64,000 nucleotides of DNA from the NCBI GenBank assembly GCA_958352815.1, contig CATWQA010000003.1:46578-110577 (forward strand), read 5' to 3'. The DNA comes from an uncultured Eubacteriales bacterium. GTDB taxonomy: Bacteria > Bacillota > Clostridia > Monoglobales > Monoglobaceae. This document shows, in pieces, positions 1 through 8,208 of the stretch. Under the pieces are notes generated by a model. That model saw only the letters and a list, made by a program, of their open reading frames with translations, did not search any database and had not been told where the DNA came from. Numbering within the stretch: position 1 is the first letter of the stretch; every line of letters starts with the position of its first letter. The position numbers and the translations under genes are program-made.

Positions 1-416
1 CAGCAAGCCTTGTGGGAGTTATGGGAGGCATGGGCGCAGGCATAGCCTATACAATGGTGCGCCTGCTGGGTAAGCGAGGAGAAAGAGGTCCCTTTATTGT
101 ATTCTTCTTCTCCGCCTTTTCCTGTGTGGCAACCCTGCCCTTTCTGATTTTCGACTTTCACCCTATGGAGTGGTGGCAGCTCTTATGCCTGCTCGGCGCA
201 GGGCTTGCGGCAACAGGCGGCCAGTTCTCCATAACCGCGGCGTATTCCTTTGCCCCTGCCAAGGAGATCTCGGTTTTTGACTACACCCAGATTATCTTTG
301 CGGCGGCGCTGGGCTTTATATTTTTCGGGGAGCTGCCCGATGGGTACAGCTTAATCGGATATGTTATAATCATTGCCGTTTCCGTCCGCATGTTTTTAAC
401 AGGTAGAAAGCAATAG
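1..416 (+). CDS. EamA/DMT-family transporter, C-terminal part (5' end outside window)
   Basis: The reading frame is open from the left edge, so the true start lies outside. The roughly 138 visible residues are strongly hydrophobic with four or five membrane helices and the pattern of the second EamA repeat: a Gly/Met-rich helix, an ISVFDYTQIIFAAALGF helix followed by FFGELPD, and a last helix ending in basic residues. DMT-family proteins export metabolites or drugs across the cytoplasmic membrane. The substrate cannot be told. The gene precedes nrdR by about 100 bp, and nrdR has its own promoter. Confidence 0.8.
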   Translation, partial: ASLVGVMGGMGAGIAYTMVRLLGKRGERGPFIVFFFSAFSCVATLPFLIFDFHPMEWWQLLCLLGAGLAATGGQFSITAAYSFAPAKEISVFDYTQIIFAAALGFIFFGELPDGYSLIGYVIIIAVSVRMFLTGRKQ

Positions 417-457
417 TCCAAAGTTGTTAATTTATGGTGAAAATCAGCAAATTGCCG

Positions 458-486
458 TTGACTTTGTTAAAATGTTATGATAAAAT
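458..486 (+). promoter_or_regulatory. Sigma-A-type promoter of nrdR
   Basis: TTGACT and TAAAAT are separated by 17 bp, about 30 bp upstream of the nrdR start codon. There is no other gene in the gap. Confidence 0.6.
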
Positions 487-516
487 TTGTTTATTGAGAG
501 ATAAGGAGGCCTGTAT

Positions 517-975
517 ATGCGTTGCATGTATTGCGGATACACAGACAGCAAGGTGGTGGACTCCCGTTCCACCGATGACGGAAGCTCTATCAGGCGCAGA
601 CGTGAATGCCTGAAATGCGGCAAACGCTTCACTACCTACGAAAAGGTTGAAAGCGTGCCCATTATAGTTGTTAAAAAGGATAAGTCACGGCAGAGCTTTG
701 ACCGAGACAAGCTGGAGAGAGGTATTTTAAACGCCTGTGCCAGCCGTCCTGTTCCCCTCCAAACCATAGATTCCATGATATCGGAGATTGAGGCGTCTCT
801 CCACAACACCCTCCAGCGGGAGGTTTCCAGCGAGAAGATAGGTGAAATGGTTATGGAACGCCTGCGGGACATTGACGAGGTTGCCTATGTGCGGTTCGCG
901 TCGGTCTACAAGCAGTTTAAGGACATTGAAACATTTCAGATGGAGCTTAAAAAGCTCACCGATGAGAAAAATTAG
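517..975 (+). CDS. nrdR: Transcriptional repressor NrdR
   Basis: 152 aa, the usual family length. The N-terminal zinc ribbon is complete, with cysteines at residues 3, 6, 31 and 34 and the family signature around DSR and RRRREC. An ATP-cone domain follows from about residue 49 ([16 protein letters not shown]) to the C terminus. NrdR is a nucleotide-sensing repressor of ribonucleotide reductase genes. No reductase gene is present here, so it acts in trans. An AAGGAGG ribosome site precedes the ATG by about 6 bp. Confidence 0.96.
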   Translation: MRCMYCGYTDSKVVDSRSTDDGSSIRRRRECLKCGKRFTTYEKVESVPIIVVKKDKSRQSFDRDKLERGILNACASRPVPLQTIDSMISEIEASLHNTLQREVSSEKIGEMVMERLRDIDEVAYVRFASVYKQFKDIETFQMELKKLTDEKN

Positions 976-1049
976 TAATGAGCAATAAACTTCTACAATA
1001 TTTTGGAATATTCTATAAAAATTTATGTCAATAATTCTTTGATTTTTTG

Positions 1050-1078
1050 TTGACAAAACAGAGTAAAGGTTGTATAAT
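1050..1078 (+). promoter_or_regulatory. Perfect consensus sigma-A promoter without a downstream ORF
   Basis: TTGACA (1050-1055) and TATAAT (1073-1078) are both exact consensus with a 17-bp spacer. Transcription should start near 1085. No plausible ORF with a ribosome site follows. Instead there is a hairpin with a T tract and then a structured stretch ending at a bidirectional terminator. Confidence 0.75.
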
Positions 1079-1089
1079 AATAAAAGAAG

Positions 1090-1131
1090 CAAAGGCGCTT
1101 ACCTTTTTTTGAGGTGGGCGCCTTTGTTTTT
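1090..1131 (+). terminator. Hairpin with T tract (nrdR terminator or early attenuator)
   Basis: The stem is formed by 1090-1103 and 1112-1125 (CAAAGGCGC with GCGCCTTTG, extended by G-U pairs), followed by GTTTTT. It lies directly after the start point of the consensus promoter at 1050-1078. It may therefore end nrdR transcripts or attenuate the new transcript. Confidence 0.55.
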
Positions 1132-1270
1132 CGGCCGTTTGCGGTTTTCCCGGTTCTCAATACCGCTAATGAGAACAAATAAAAAAGTATATATTATTAT
1201 ATACACTTTCTCCTTTACAAAACAATTACCAAACAAATATGTGCCCTGCAAACGGTCGTCCCCTTAAAAC

Positions 1271-1302
1271 AAATCGGACAGAATTACTTCTGTCCGATTT
1301 TT
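1271..1302. terminator. Bidirectional rho-independent terminator
   Basis: A perfect 13-bp stem (1271-1283 with 1288-1300) with a 4-nt loop TTAC. T-rich tails lie on both strands. It can end the leftward deacetylase gene and any rightward transcript from 1050. Confidence 0.85.
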
Positions 1303-1312
1303 GCTTTGCATG

Positions 1313-2119
1313 TTACCCAAACAATCTGTGCTTCAGCTTAAACGCTTCCCGTACAATTCTGCGCTGGGAATACGTTTTCAGCGCCATTACATATGACTCC
1401 AAGGTCGTATTTCTGAAAACGCCGCCTCGGGAAATCTCATATGTATTATCTTTTGAATACTGATTTGTATCAATGGCATAAGCATATGTGAAATATCTCT
1501 TTGTTGCCTCCAAAACCGTGTCGTTAAAATATCCGCCGGGGTAGGAAATCGCCGTAACGTTCTTCCCCGTGACTTTCGCCAGCGCAGCGCAGGACTCACG
1601 GTATTCGGCGTCCACGGTTGCCGTATCCTGAGACGTTAAGTCAACGTGATGGGCGGTGTGGCTCTGGATACTGACCAGGCCGCTGTCCACCATCTCCCTT
1701 ATCTGCTCCGAGCTCAAATATCCGTCGGTATCAACAAACGATGCGACAACAAAAATTGTAGCTTTCAGGTTAAACCGTTTGAGCAGCGGAAACAACTCAA
1801 TATAATTATCCTCATACCCATCGTCAAAGGTGAGTATAACCGGCTTTGAAACCTCATACGCCTCTGCGTACTCCTCGGCGAACAGAGTGGTGTACCCATT
1901 ATCAACAAGGTACTGAAACTGCTCCTCCAGCTGAGCCGGGCGGCAGTACAAATTTTCATCTCCGCCCCGGGGCTCATCGGCAACACAGTGGTACATAAAC
2001 ACAGGTATTCCCGGCTCCACACAATAAGGAACCAGGAACACCGCCAAGAGAACAACGATTACCGCAACAAACAGTATCTTCCGCCGTCTCCTGTTCTTTC
2101 TCAATCTAAACCTATTCAT
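1313..2119 (-). CDS. Membrane-anchored polysaccharide deacetylase
   Basis: 268 aa. A basic N terminus and one membrane helix (about residues 15-31) anchor an extracytoplasmic NodB-type domain. The metal and catalytic motifs are present: TFDDG (97-101, first Asp catalytic base, second a metal ligand) and HTAHH (154-158, two metal-binding His). FMYHCV near residue 41 is the usual lead-in of this carbohydrate esterase 4 subgroup. Such enzymes remove N-acetyl groups from peptidoglycan or surface polysaccharides. The substrate cannot be assigned. The gene stands alone, with a terminator just downstream. Confidence 0.9.
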   Translation of the reverse strand: MNRFRLRKNRRRRKILFVAVIVVLLAVFLVPYCVEPGIPVFMYHCVADEPRGGDENLYCRPAQLEEQFQYLVDNGYTTLFAEEYAEAYEVSKPVILTFDDGYEDNYIELFPLLKRFNLKATIFVVASFVDTDGYLSSEQIREMVDSGLVSIQSHTAHHVDLTSQDTATVDAEYRESCAALAKVTGKNVTAISYPGGYFNDTVLEATKRYFTYAYAIDTNQYSKDNTYEISRGGVFRNTTLESYVMALKTYSQRRIVREAFKLKHRLFG

Positions 2120-2228
2120 AAAAACCCCATTTACCTTAAAGTAAAAATTCTCACTACTGCGTAAATACTAAAACCCTACTTTATACTATACCCATGTAAT
2201 TTTATTTATATTTGATAGTTTGGCAAAT

Positions 2229-2279
2229 CGCCCGCCCCGTTGCGCTTGCCGCTCTCCTCCCCAAGCGCCGGGGCGGGCA
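2229..2279. repeat. GC-rich palindromic repeat (type C), copy 1
   Basis: A bulged hairpin: CCCGCCCCG pairs with CGGGGCGGG and, inside it, GCGCTTG pairs with CAAGCGC. An almost identical copy lies at 18614-18664, and a diverged one sits inside a coding sequence at 23946-23997. Confidence 0.75.
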
Positions 2280-2525
2280 GTGCTCCCGAAAAATCAAAGA
2301 TTTTTTGGGAAAGAGGAGCACATGCCTGTAAAAGCGAAGCTCTGCCGAACAGGCATTGCGAGCGGAAAAGGCATAGTGCGACGAGGGGCGTTGCCCCAAA
2401 CCCCGGAAAATTTTGATAAAGGCTTTGGCGTCATTGCCGCCGCGGCTTGGTATGGCGGAATATGGGCTCGGCAATGGTTTCAAAGGCAAAGCCTTTATCA
2501 AAATAGACGGGTACATATAAAGTAA
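2280..2525. repeat. Mosaic dispersed repeat block between the deacetylase gene and leuS
   Basis: No gene is seen here. The block joins several modules that recur elsewhere: a hairpin over TCAAAGATTTTTTGGGA-like sequence, a GGGGCGTTGCCCC palindrome, a GATAAAGGCTTTGGC arm, and the inverted arm CAAAGGCAAAGCCTTTATC near 2485-2503. The same modules appear near 23.6, 33.9, 34.6-34.9 and 46.5 kb. Confidence 0.65.
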
Positions 2526-2537
2526 TGTTACACAGTA

Positions 2538-5009
2538 CTATTTTACAACAACATTAATCAGCTTTTTGGGAACGGCAATGCACTTTACAACCTGCTTTCC
2601 GCCAATAAGCTCCTTTATCTTGTCGCTGTTTAAAGCAAGCTCCTTCATCTCATCGGGAGACATGTCGGGACTAATCATAATCTTATCCCTGATCTTTCCG
2701 TTAATCTGGAGCACGATCTCAATCTCGTCCACCGCCAGAGCGGCCTCGTCATACTCAGGCCAGGTCTCAACGGAAAGATTTGTGTCCTTTCCTATCAGCT
2801 CCCACATCTCCGATGTGATATGGGGAACAAAGGGGTAAAGCAGGACGATTAAAGCGTTAATCGCCTCTGTGATTACGGGCTTGCAGTAATTCTCCTTTGC
2901 GGTCTTTTCCTTATAGAAATACAGGGCGTTGACCATTTCCATAACCGCGCTTATAGCAGTGTTAAAGCTGAACCGCTCGCAGTCCTGTGTCACCTTTTTA
3001 ATTGCGGAATGGACAGCTCTGCGCAAGTTCTTCTCATCGGAGCTCAGGGCTTCCGCCTGAACCTTTTCCTCGGTCATATAATCCTTTAGATCCTCAACGG
3101 CTCTCCATACTCTGTTCAAAAATCTGTAGGCTCCCTCAACGGCGGTATCGTTCCAGTCTAGGTCACGCTCCGGCGGAGCCGCAAACAGAATAAACAGTCT
3201 CGCCGTGTCCGCACCGTACTTTTCGATTATCTCCTCAGGGCTTACCACGTTGCCCAAGGATTTTGACATCTTCGTGCCGTCCTTCAGCACCATGCCCTGG
3301 GTGAGCAGGTTTTCAAAGGGCTCGTCGCAGCTCAGATAGCCGAAATCGTGAAGAGCCTTTGTGAAAAATCTTGCGTACAGCAGGTGAAGTATAGCGTGCT
3401 CAACACCGCCGATATACTGGTCAACATTCATCCAGTAATCGGTCTTGCTCTTGTCAAAGGGCATTTTGTCGTTGTGGGGGTCGCAATATCTCAGGTAGTA
3501 CCACGAGGAGCAAACAAATGTGTCCATTGTGTCGGTTTCCCGTCTGGCGTGACCGCCGCACTTGGGGCAGGTGGTATTCACAAAGTCCTCGCACTCGCTT
3601 AATGGGGACTGACCCTGACCCGTGAACTTAACGTTCTGGGGCAGAACAACCGGAAGCTGCTCCTCGGGCACAAGCACCTCGCCGCACTTATCGCAGTATA
3701 CAACCGGGATAGGCGCGCCCCAGTACCTCTGTCTTGAAATCAGCCAGTCTCTCAAACGGAAGTTGACCTTGCGCTTGCCTATTCCCTTTTCCTCTAAATA
3801 TTCAATAATGGCTTTAAGGGCGTCCTTATTGTTCATTCCGTCAAACTGACCTGAATTTTCCATAATGCCCTCTGCCGCAAACGCCTCGGTCATGTCCTCG
3901 GACTTCATGTTCTGACCCTCAGGCTGAATAACAATCCGAATGGGCAGATTATACTTCTTGGCAAATTCAAAATCACGCTGGTCGTGGGCGGCAACACCCA
4001 TAACTATACCCGTTCCGTAGTCAAGGAATACGTAGTTCGCCAGATACAGGGGAATTTTATCGCCTGTAAAGGGGTGGATAAGGTATGTACCCGTGAACAC
4101 GCCCTCTTTTTCGGTATCCGTTGCGGAGCGGACAATCTCGCTCTGCTTCTGAACCTTTTTAATGAACTCGCGGCATTCCGCCTCTGTCTCGCTGCCCTTT
4201 ATAAGCTTTTCAACAATAGGATGCTCGGGAGCAATAACCATGTAGCTAACGCCGAAAATAGTGTCCGGCCTTGTTGTGTACACGGTGAGCTCCTCATCGC
4301 TGCCGTCAATCTTAAAGGTTATCTCCGCGCCCTCGCTTCTGCCAATCCAGTTGGTCTGCATGGACTTAACCTTGTCCGGCCAACCCTTGAGCTTGTCAAT
4401 ATCATCAAGCAGTCTTTGAGCATAATCCGTAATCTTGAAGAACCACTGCTCCAAGTCCTTTTTGCCCACCTCGCTCTTGCAGCGTTCGCACTTGCCGTTC
4501 ACCACCTGCTCGTTGGCAAGAACCGTGGCGCATGAGGGGCACCAGTTTACGTAAGACTTCTTCTTGTAGGCAAGACCGTGCTTATACAGCTGCACAAACA
4601 TCCACTGGGTGAACTTATAGTAGTCCTCCTTTGCCGTTGCCACCTCTCGATCCCAATCATAGCTAAAGCCCAGCCGTTTAAGCTGTTCTCTCATGTTGTC
4701 AATGTTTGACCATGTCCAGTCCGCAGGATCCGCCCCGTTCTTTATAGCTGCGTTTTCCGCAGGCAGACCGAAGGAGTCCCATCCCATAGGATGCAACACG
4801 TTATAGCCCTGCATCTTCTTGTATCTCGCAACAACATCGCCTATAGAATAATTTCTCACGTGTCCCATATGGAGGTTTCCCGACGGATAGGGGAACATTT
4901 CCAGAGCGTAATACTTGGGCTTATCCTGAGCCTCGGAAATAGTGAACTCTCCCTTATCCTCCCATATTTTCTGCCATTTCTCCTCAACATACTTGTAATC
5001 GTACTTCAA
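2538..5009 (-). CDS. leuS: Leucyl-tRNA synthetase
   Basis: 823 aa, a normal bacterial LeuRS. The class I HIGH motif reads HMGH (47-50, within [14 protein letters not shown]) and the KMSKS loop is intact ([11 protein letters not shown], near residue 580). CPSC...CERC cysteines near 157-178 form the zinc-binding insert, and a CP1 editing domain follows. It charges tRNA-Leu in the cytoplasm, and a tRNA-Leu gene lies at 37177. It is last in a leftward cluster and starts 30 bp after rsfS, so the two are probably cotranscribed. Confidence 0.97.
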   Translation of the reverse strand: MKYDYKYVEEKWQKIWEDKGEFTISEAQDKPKYYALEMFPYPSGNLHMGHVRNYSIGDVVARYKKMQGYNVLHPMGWDSFGLPAENAAIKNGADPADWTWSNIDNMREQLKRLGFSYDWDREVATAKEDYYKFTQWMFVQLYKHGLAYKKKSYVNWCPSCATVLANEQVVNGKCERCKSEVGKKDLEQWFFKITDYAQRLLDDIDKLKGWPDKVKSMQTNWIGRSEGAEITFKIDGSDEELTVYTTRPDTIFGVSYMVIAPEHPIVEKLIKGSETEAECREFIKKVQKQSEIVRSATDTEKEGVFTGTYLIHPFTGDKIPLYLANYVFLDYGTGIVMGVAAHDQRDFEFAKKYNLPIRIVIQPEGQNMKSEDMTEAFAAEGIMENSGQFDGMNNKDALKAIIEYLEEKGIGKRKVNFRLRDWLISRQRYWGAPIPVVYCDKCGEVLVPEEQLPVVLPQNVKFTGQGQSPLSECEDFVNTTCPKCGGHARRETDTMDTFVCSSWYYLRYCDPHNDKMPFDKSKTDYWMNVDQYIGGVEHAILHLLYARFFTKALHDFGYLSCDEPFENLLTQGMVLKDGTKMSKSLGNVVSPEEIIEKYGADTARLFILFAAPPERDLDWNDTAVEGAYRFLNRVWRAVEDLKDYMTEEKVQAEALSSDEKNLRRAVHSAIKKVTQDCERFSFNTAISAVMEMVNALYFYKEKTAKENYCKPVITEAINALIVLLYPFVPHITSEMWELIGKDTNLSVETWPEYDEAALAVDEIEIVLQINGKIRDKIMISPDMSPDEMKELALNSDKIKELIGGKQVVKCIAVPKKLINVVVK

Positions 5010-5039
5010 ACTGCTTCAATCCTTCCTATAAAACTAAAA

Positions 5040-5402
5040 CTACACCAATAAATCCGAAATATCAACGCTGATACCGTCTTTCCACACCCGCTCAAGACCG
5101 TAAAACTCCCTGGTTTCCTCAAGGAAGATGTGAACAACAACCTCATCGTAGGCAAGCAAAATCCACTGAGCTGTTCTGTAGCCCTCCTTGCCCACGGGGG
5201 TGATGCCCTCCTTTTCCAGCTCCTCCTCTACGTTGTCGCAAAGAGCCTTGACCTGGGTGTCGGAGCCTCCGGTCACTATAACAAAGTAGTCGGTCATGGT
5301 TGTGAGCTCCGAGACGTTAATAACGTCAATATCCCTGCCCTTTTTTCCGTCCAGTATTTTTACTATCTTATTTACGGTTTCGTTAGTACATGCCATAAAC
5401 AT
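5040..5402 (-). CDS. rsfS: Ribosomal silencing factor RsfS
   Basis: 120 aa, typical length. It has the RsfS/YbeB/Iojap core with SELTTMTDYFVIVTGGSDTQVKAL and GYRTAQWILLAYDEVVVHIF. RsfS binds ribosomal protein uL14 and blocks subunit joining when nutrients are short. It sits in the conserved Bacillota cluster nadD-yqeK-rsfS. Here an LCP gene and about 380 bp of repeats separate it from yqeK, and leuS follows directly. Confidence 0.95.
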   Translation of the reverse strand: MFMACTNETVNKIVKILDGKKGRDIDVINVSELTTMTDYFVIVTGGSDTQVKALCDNVEEELEKEGITPVGKEGYRTAQWILLAYDEVVVHIFLEETREFYGLERVWKDGISVDISDLLV

Positions 5403-5781
5403 ACTCCTTTCCTCAAATTGTCAATAAAGTTTTTTATAAAGGCGTTGCCTTTATAATAATGATATAAATATAGCTGTAAATCACTGCGTTGTAGGGGGGC
5501 GGCTTCCCAGACGCCCCGATGCACAACCAAAATGATTATATGAATTATGCGGGATAATTAATACACCCACGCCTGCGCGCCTCACGCGCGGTCTGCACCG
5601 GCAAAAACTAAGGAATATTATTGACATTGGTTACTATAGCTTGATTGGAATACTACGAGCCAACCAACTTCAAAGAAATTGGGTCTGCGACCGCCTACCG
5701 TGCTTGCTGTCCGCCTTTTGCAAAAATGTCGGAAAATTTCCCTAATGGGGTTAGGGGCAACGCCCCAATACACTCCAAAAT
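5403..5781. repeat. Gap between rsfS and the LCP gene holding dispersed repeats
   Basis: No coding sequence is supported. The gap contains a GATAAAGGC-like arm around 5438-5456, a type B unit at 5491-5518 (GTAGGGG-GGCGGCTTCCCAGACGCCCC, which folds on itself), and a GGGGCAACGCCCC palindrome near 5755-5770. All recur in other gaps of the window. Confidence 0.6.
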
Positions 5782-6636
5782 TTATCTAAAATTCTCACTA
5801 ACCAGGTTTTTGGTCTCGGTCTTGTCCGCCACAAAGTATGAAACATTGCTGATATACTTTGAGTCTCCCGGCAGCTGATAAATTTCAATATTATTCTTCC
5901 CGATTTTGAAAACGTCAAACATCAGTTCCCGAACCTCCGCATTATTCAGGTCGGTGGTGGTGTTCTTCATAATCGCGCTGTATATTGCCGGCGCGCGGAG
6001 AACCCCTATTGGGCTCAGAGTCTTTTTCAGCACGGCTGAATAGAACTGGGACTGAGCCTTGTTTCTGTCAAGATCACCCATGGCGTACCCCGTGCCGTCG
6101 TCATTCTTCCTAAAGCGCATGAACATCATGGCGTGCTCTCCGTCCAGCTTTTGCTTTCCCGCCTCAAGCTCGATTACAAGACCCTGAACCGGGTCGTGAT
6201 AATTCATGTCTATGGGAACATCAACGGTAACCCCGCCCAGAGCGTCAACTATCTCCTTGAATGCGTCAAAGGTAATCGTTGCGAAAAAGTCGGTGCTGAG
6301 ACCCGTTACGCTTTCAACTTCCCTTTTCATAACGTCTATACCCGAGAAGTACGCCGAATTGATCTTCTTGTCGCTTCGCTTGTTGTCAACCTTAGTATCC
6401 CTGGGGATTTGCAACACGCTGACCCTTTTATCAATATTATTCACCTGAACCATCAGTATAAGATCGGTTCTGTACCCATCCACGTCGACCCCCGCAACCA
6501 GAATGTTGGTCACGTCTGTCAGTCTGGACTTTGAACCGTCACCGAAAAACAGCTTTCCGAAATTAAATCCCACTATCGCAAATATAATTACCAAGCACAG
6601 GGATATTATTCTGCTGATGGGCGATTTTCTTCTCAT
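5782..6636 (-). CDS. LytR-CpsA-Psr (LCP) family phosphotransferase
   Basis: 284 aa from the ATG at 6636. An upstream in-frame ATG at 6666 lacks a better ribosome site and would put ten polar residues before the usual MRRK-plus-helix start. One membrane helix (about residues 9-28) precedes the extracellular LCP domain, with conserved arginines and acidic residues in DGYRTDLILM, LQIPRDTKV and MRFRKNDDGTGYAMGDLDRNKAQSQF. LCP enzymes attach undecaprenyl-linked glycopolymers to peptidoglycan. It interrupts the yqeK-rsfS pair. Confidence 0.9.
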   Translation of the reverse strand: MRRKSPISRIISLCLVIIFAIVGFNFGKLFFGDGSKSRLTDVTNILVAGVDVDGYRTDLILMVQVNNIDKRVSVLQIPRDTKVDNKRSDKKINSAYFSGIDVMKREVESVTGLSTDFFATITFDAFKEIVDALGGVTVDVPIDMNYHDPVQGLVIELEAGKQKLDGEHAMMFMRFRKNDDGTGYAMGDLDRNKAQSQFYSAVLKKTLSPIGVLRAPAIYSAIMKNTTTDLNNAEVRELMFDVFKIGKNNIEIYQLPGDSKYISNVSYFVADKTETKNLVSENFR

Positions 6637-6984
6637 AATAATTCCATAACCTTTCCGCCCGCACATCGCCGCAATACGCCCTGCGTCGAAACGGACTTCG
6701 CTATGTTCTGATTTTTATTGCATAAAAATCAATCATCCGCTGCGTCGTTTCTCCTTAATCCCAAAAGGTCACGCTTGCTGCGGCTATGTCCTTGTAAACG
6801 CGGACATAACGCCTTCACTGCGCTACCAACCTTTTGGGAACCCTAAACCTGTTCGGCAAGGCTGCGCTTACGGGCATTTGCTCCTCTATCCCGAAAAGAC
6901 TTGCGACTTTTCGGGAGCCCTGAGTCTGTTGTGCAGGCATTCTCCGCCGTTAAATGGCGGGGCAAAGCCCCCTACTGAACCGCG
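6637..6984. repeat. Hairpin-rich gap between yqeK and the LCP gene
   Basis: No gene was found. Several perfect or near-perfect hairpins occur: TGATTTTTAT with ATAAAAATCA near 6710-6733, TATGTCC with GGACATA near 6786-6809, CCCAAAAGGT with ACCTTTTGGG, and TCCCGAAAAG with CTTTTCGGGA near 6890-6917. The last belongs to the module also seen at 2.3, 23.5 and 34.8 kb. Confidence 0.5.
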
Positions 6985-7575
6985 CTAAACATCACGCTTT
7001 ATAATCAAGTCGTTTCTGGCGTGCACTGTGTCGGGATGAATAACAAGGCCTCTGCCAATCAGGTCTTTAATCGTCTCATCAATCCCGTATATAATAGCCT
7101 CGTCAATATTGTCATACGCCAGCTTTCTCAAAACCTCAACGCCCTCAAAATCACGATTGGGCTCTATGTAATCCGCAATATAAATAATCTTTCCCAGCAG
7201 GCTCATGCCTCCCTTGCCGGTCGTGTGGTACTTGACCGCGTCCAGGATTTCAGGGTCGTATATATTATACTTCCGCTGTGCCTCACATGCGCCCAGAGGA
7301 CCGTGAAGAATTTTCGGCATAAGCCTTGACATGGCGTCCACCGAAACGCCGTACATGGATTTGAGCATGCTCTCCATTTTATCGGGAGGGAACTCCTTTG
7401 CACAGTCATGGACAAGCCCTGCCAAAAATGCTTTATCGGGGTTTGCGCCGTATCTGCGGGCAAGGCGCTCCGCCTCGTCCGCAACTCCCAGGGAGTGAAT
7501 ATATCTTTTTTGGCTGAGGATTTTTTTAAGATCCGCCTTAATTTCATCCGTCGGCATAACACCGCTGATTACCAT
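6985..7575 (-). CDS. yqeK: HD-domain diadenosine tetraphosphatase YqeK
   Basis: 196 aa. The HD-superfamily metal site is visible: H in RYIHSLGVADEA, the HD pair in LVHDCAKE, and later HGPLGA and KYHTTGKGGMSLLGKIIYIADYIEP. The family hydrolyses Ap4A symmetrically to ADP. It follows nadD by 18 bp on the same strand, the arrangement conserved across Bacillota. Confidence 0.93.
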   Translation of the reverse strand: MVISGVMPTDEIKADLKKILSQKRYIHSLGVADEAERLARRYGANPDKAFLAGLVHDCAKEFPPDKMESMLKSMYGVSVDAMSRLMPKILHGPLGACEAQRKYNIYDPEILDAVKYHTTGKGGMSLLGKIIYIADYIEPNRDFEGVEVLRKLAYDNIDEAIIYGIDETIKDLIGRGLVIHPDTVHARNDLIIKRDV

Positions 7576-7593
7576 AATATCATCTCCATACGG

Positions 7594-8202
7594 TCAATTT
7601 TTGTAAAGTCTGTGACTTTTTATATATTCAATAATACTGTCGTCGGTCAGATATCTGATAGACCCGCCGCGGCGAAGACTATCCCGCAAAATCGTTGAGG
7701 ACACATCCATATAAGGCATATCAACTTTTACGATTTTGGCCGCAAATCTGCCTTTAAGCTCCGCGATTTTCTTCTCAAGCCGTTCTTCCCCAATTTGCAT
7801 TCTGCCCACAACCGCTACGGTGCACAAATCAAAAATCTGCTTAGGATTGTGCCAGTGCTCCATATAGTCAAGGGAGTCGGCGCCCACAATAAAGAATATA
7901 CGGCTGTTCTTATAAACGCCGTCTTTAAGCTTCTTTAGGGTGTTGGCGGTATAGGTTGTCTCATCTTGGACAAGTTCCATGTCAGACAGCTCAAAATCTT
8001 TATTTTTATCGATAACCGATTTGAGCATGTTGTATCTATCCCAACCGGAGGCTCCCATGTCAGCTCTCTTATACACAATTCGGCCTGTGGGAATAAACAA
8101 CACCTTATCCAGCTCAAGAGTCTGCTTTGCCTGCTGAGCAATAGCAAAATGTCCGAAATGGGGCGGATTAAAGGTTCCGCCCATAATTCCTATTTTTTCC
8201 AT
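7594..8202 (-). CDS. nadD: Nicotinate-nucleotide adenylyltransferase
   Basis: 202 aa. The nucleotidyltransferase signature GGTFNPPHFGH is at residues 8-18 (a T/HxGH-type ATP site), and the C-terminal SSTILRDSLRRG motif is present. It makes deamido-NAD from nicotinate mononucleotide and ATP. The gene begins 6 bp after the stop of the zinc-ribbon protein gene and is followed by yqeK, so the three are very likely one transcript. Confidence 0.95.
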   Translation of the reverse strand: MEKIGIMGGTFNPPHFGHFAIAQQAKQTLELDKVLFIPTGRIVYKRADMGASGWDRYNMLKSVIDKNKDFELSDMELVQDETTYTANTLKKLKDGVYKNSRIFFIVGADSLDYMEHWHNPKQIFDLCTVAVVGRMQIGEERLEKKIAELKGRFAAKIVKVDMPYMDVSSTILRDSLRRGGSIRYLTDDSIIEYIKSHRLYKN

Positions 8203-8208
8203 ACAGCT

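Larger units (their letters stand above)
1085..1302 (+). ncRNA. Candidate structured small RNA
   Basis: A transcript from the perfect promoter at 1050-1078 would run about 215 nt to the strong terminator at 1271-1302. Within it, 1132-1142 (CGGCCGTTTGC) can pair with 1248-1258 (GCAAACGGTCG), 11 bp with one G-U. This encloses a local hairpin, GTTCTCA (1153-1159) with TGAGAAC (1170-1176). Size and layout are reminiscent of 6S-type RNA, but no family motif was recognised. Existence and function are inference. Confidence 0.3.

Noticed and set aside
2202..2525. ORFs on both strands between the deacetylase gene and leuS
   Set aside because: Composition and recurrence show they are mosaic repeat sequence. 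No start has a ribosome site.
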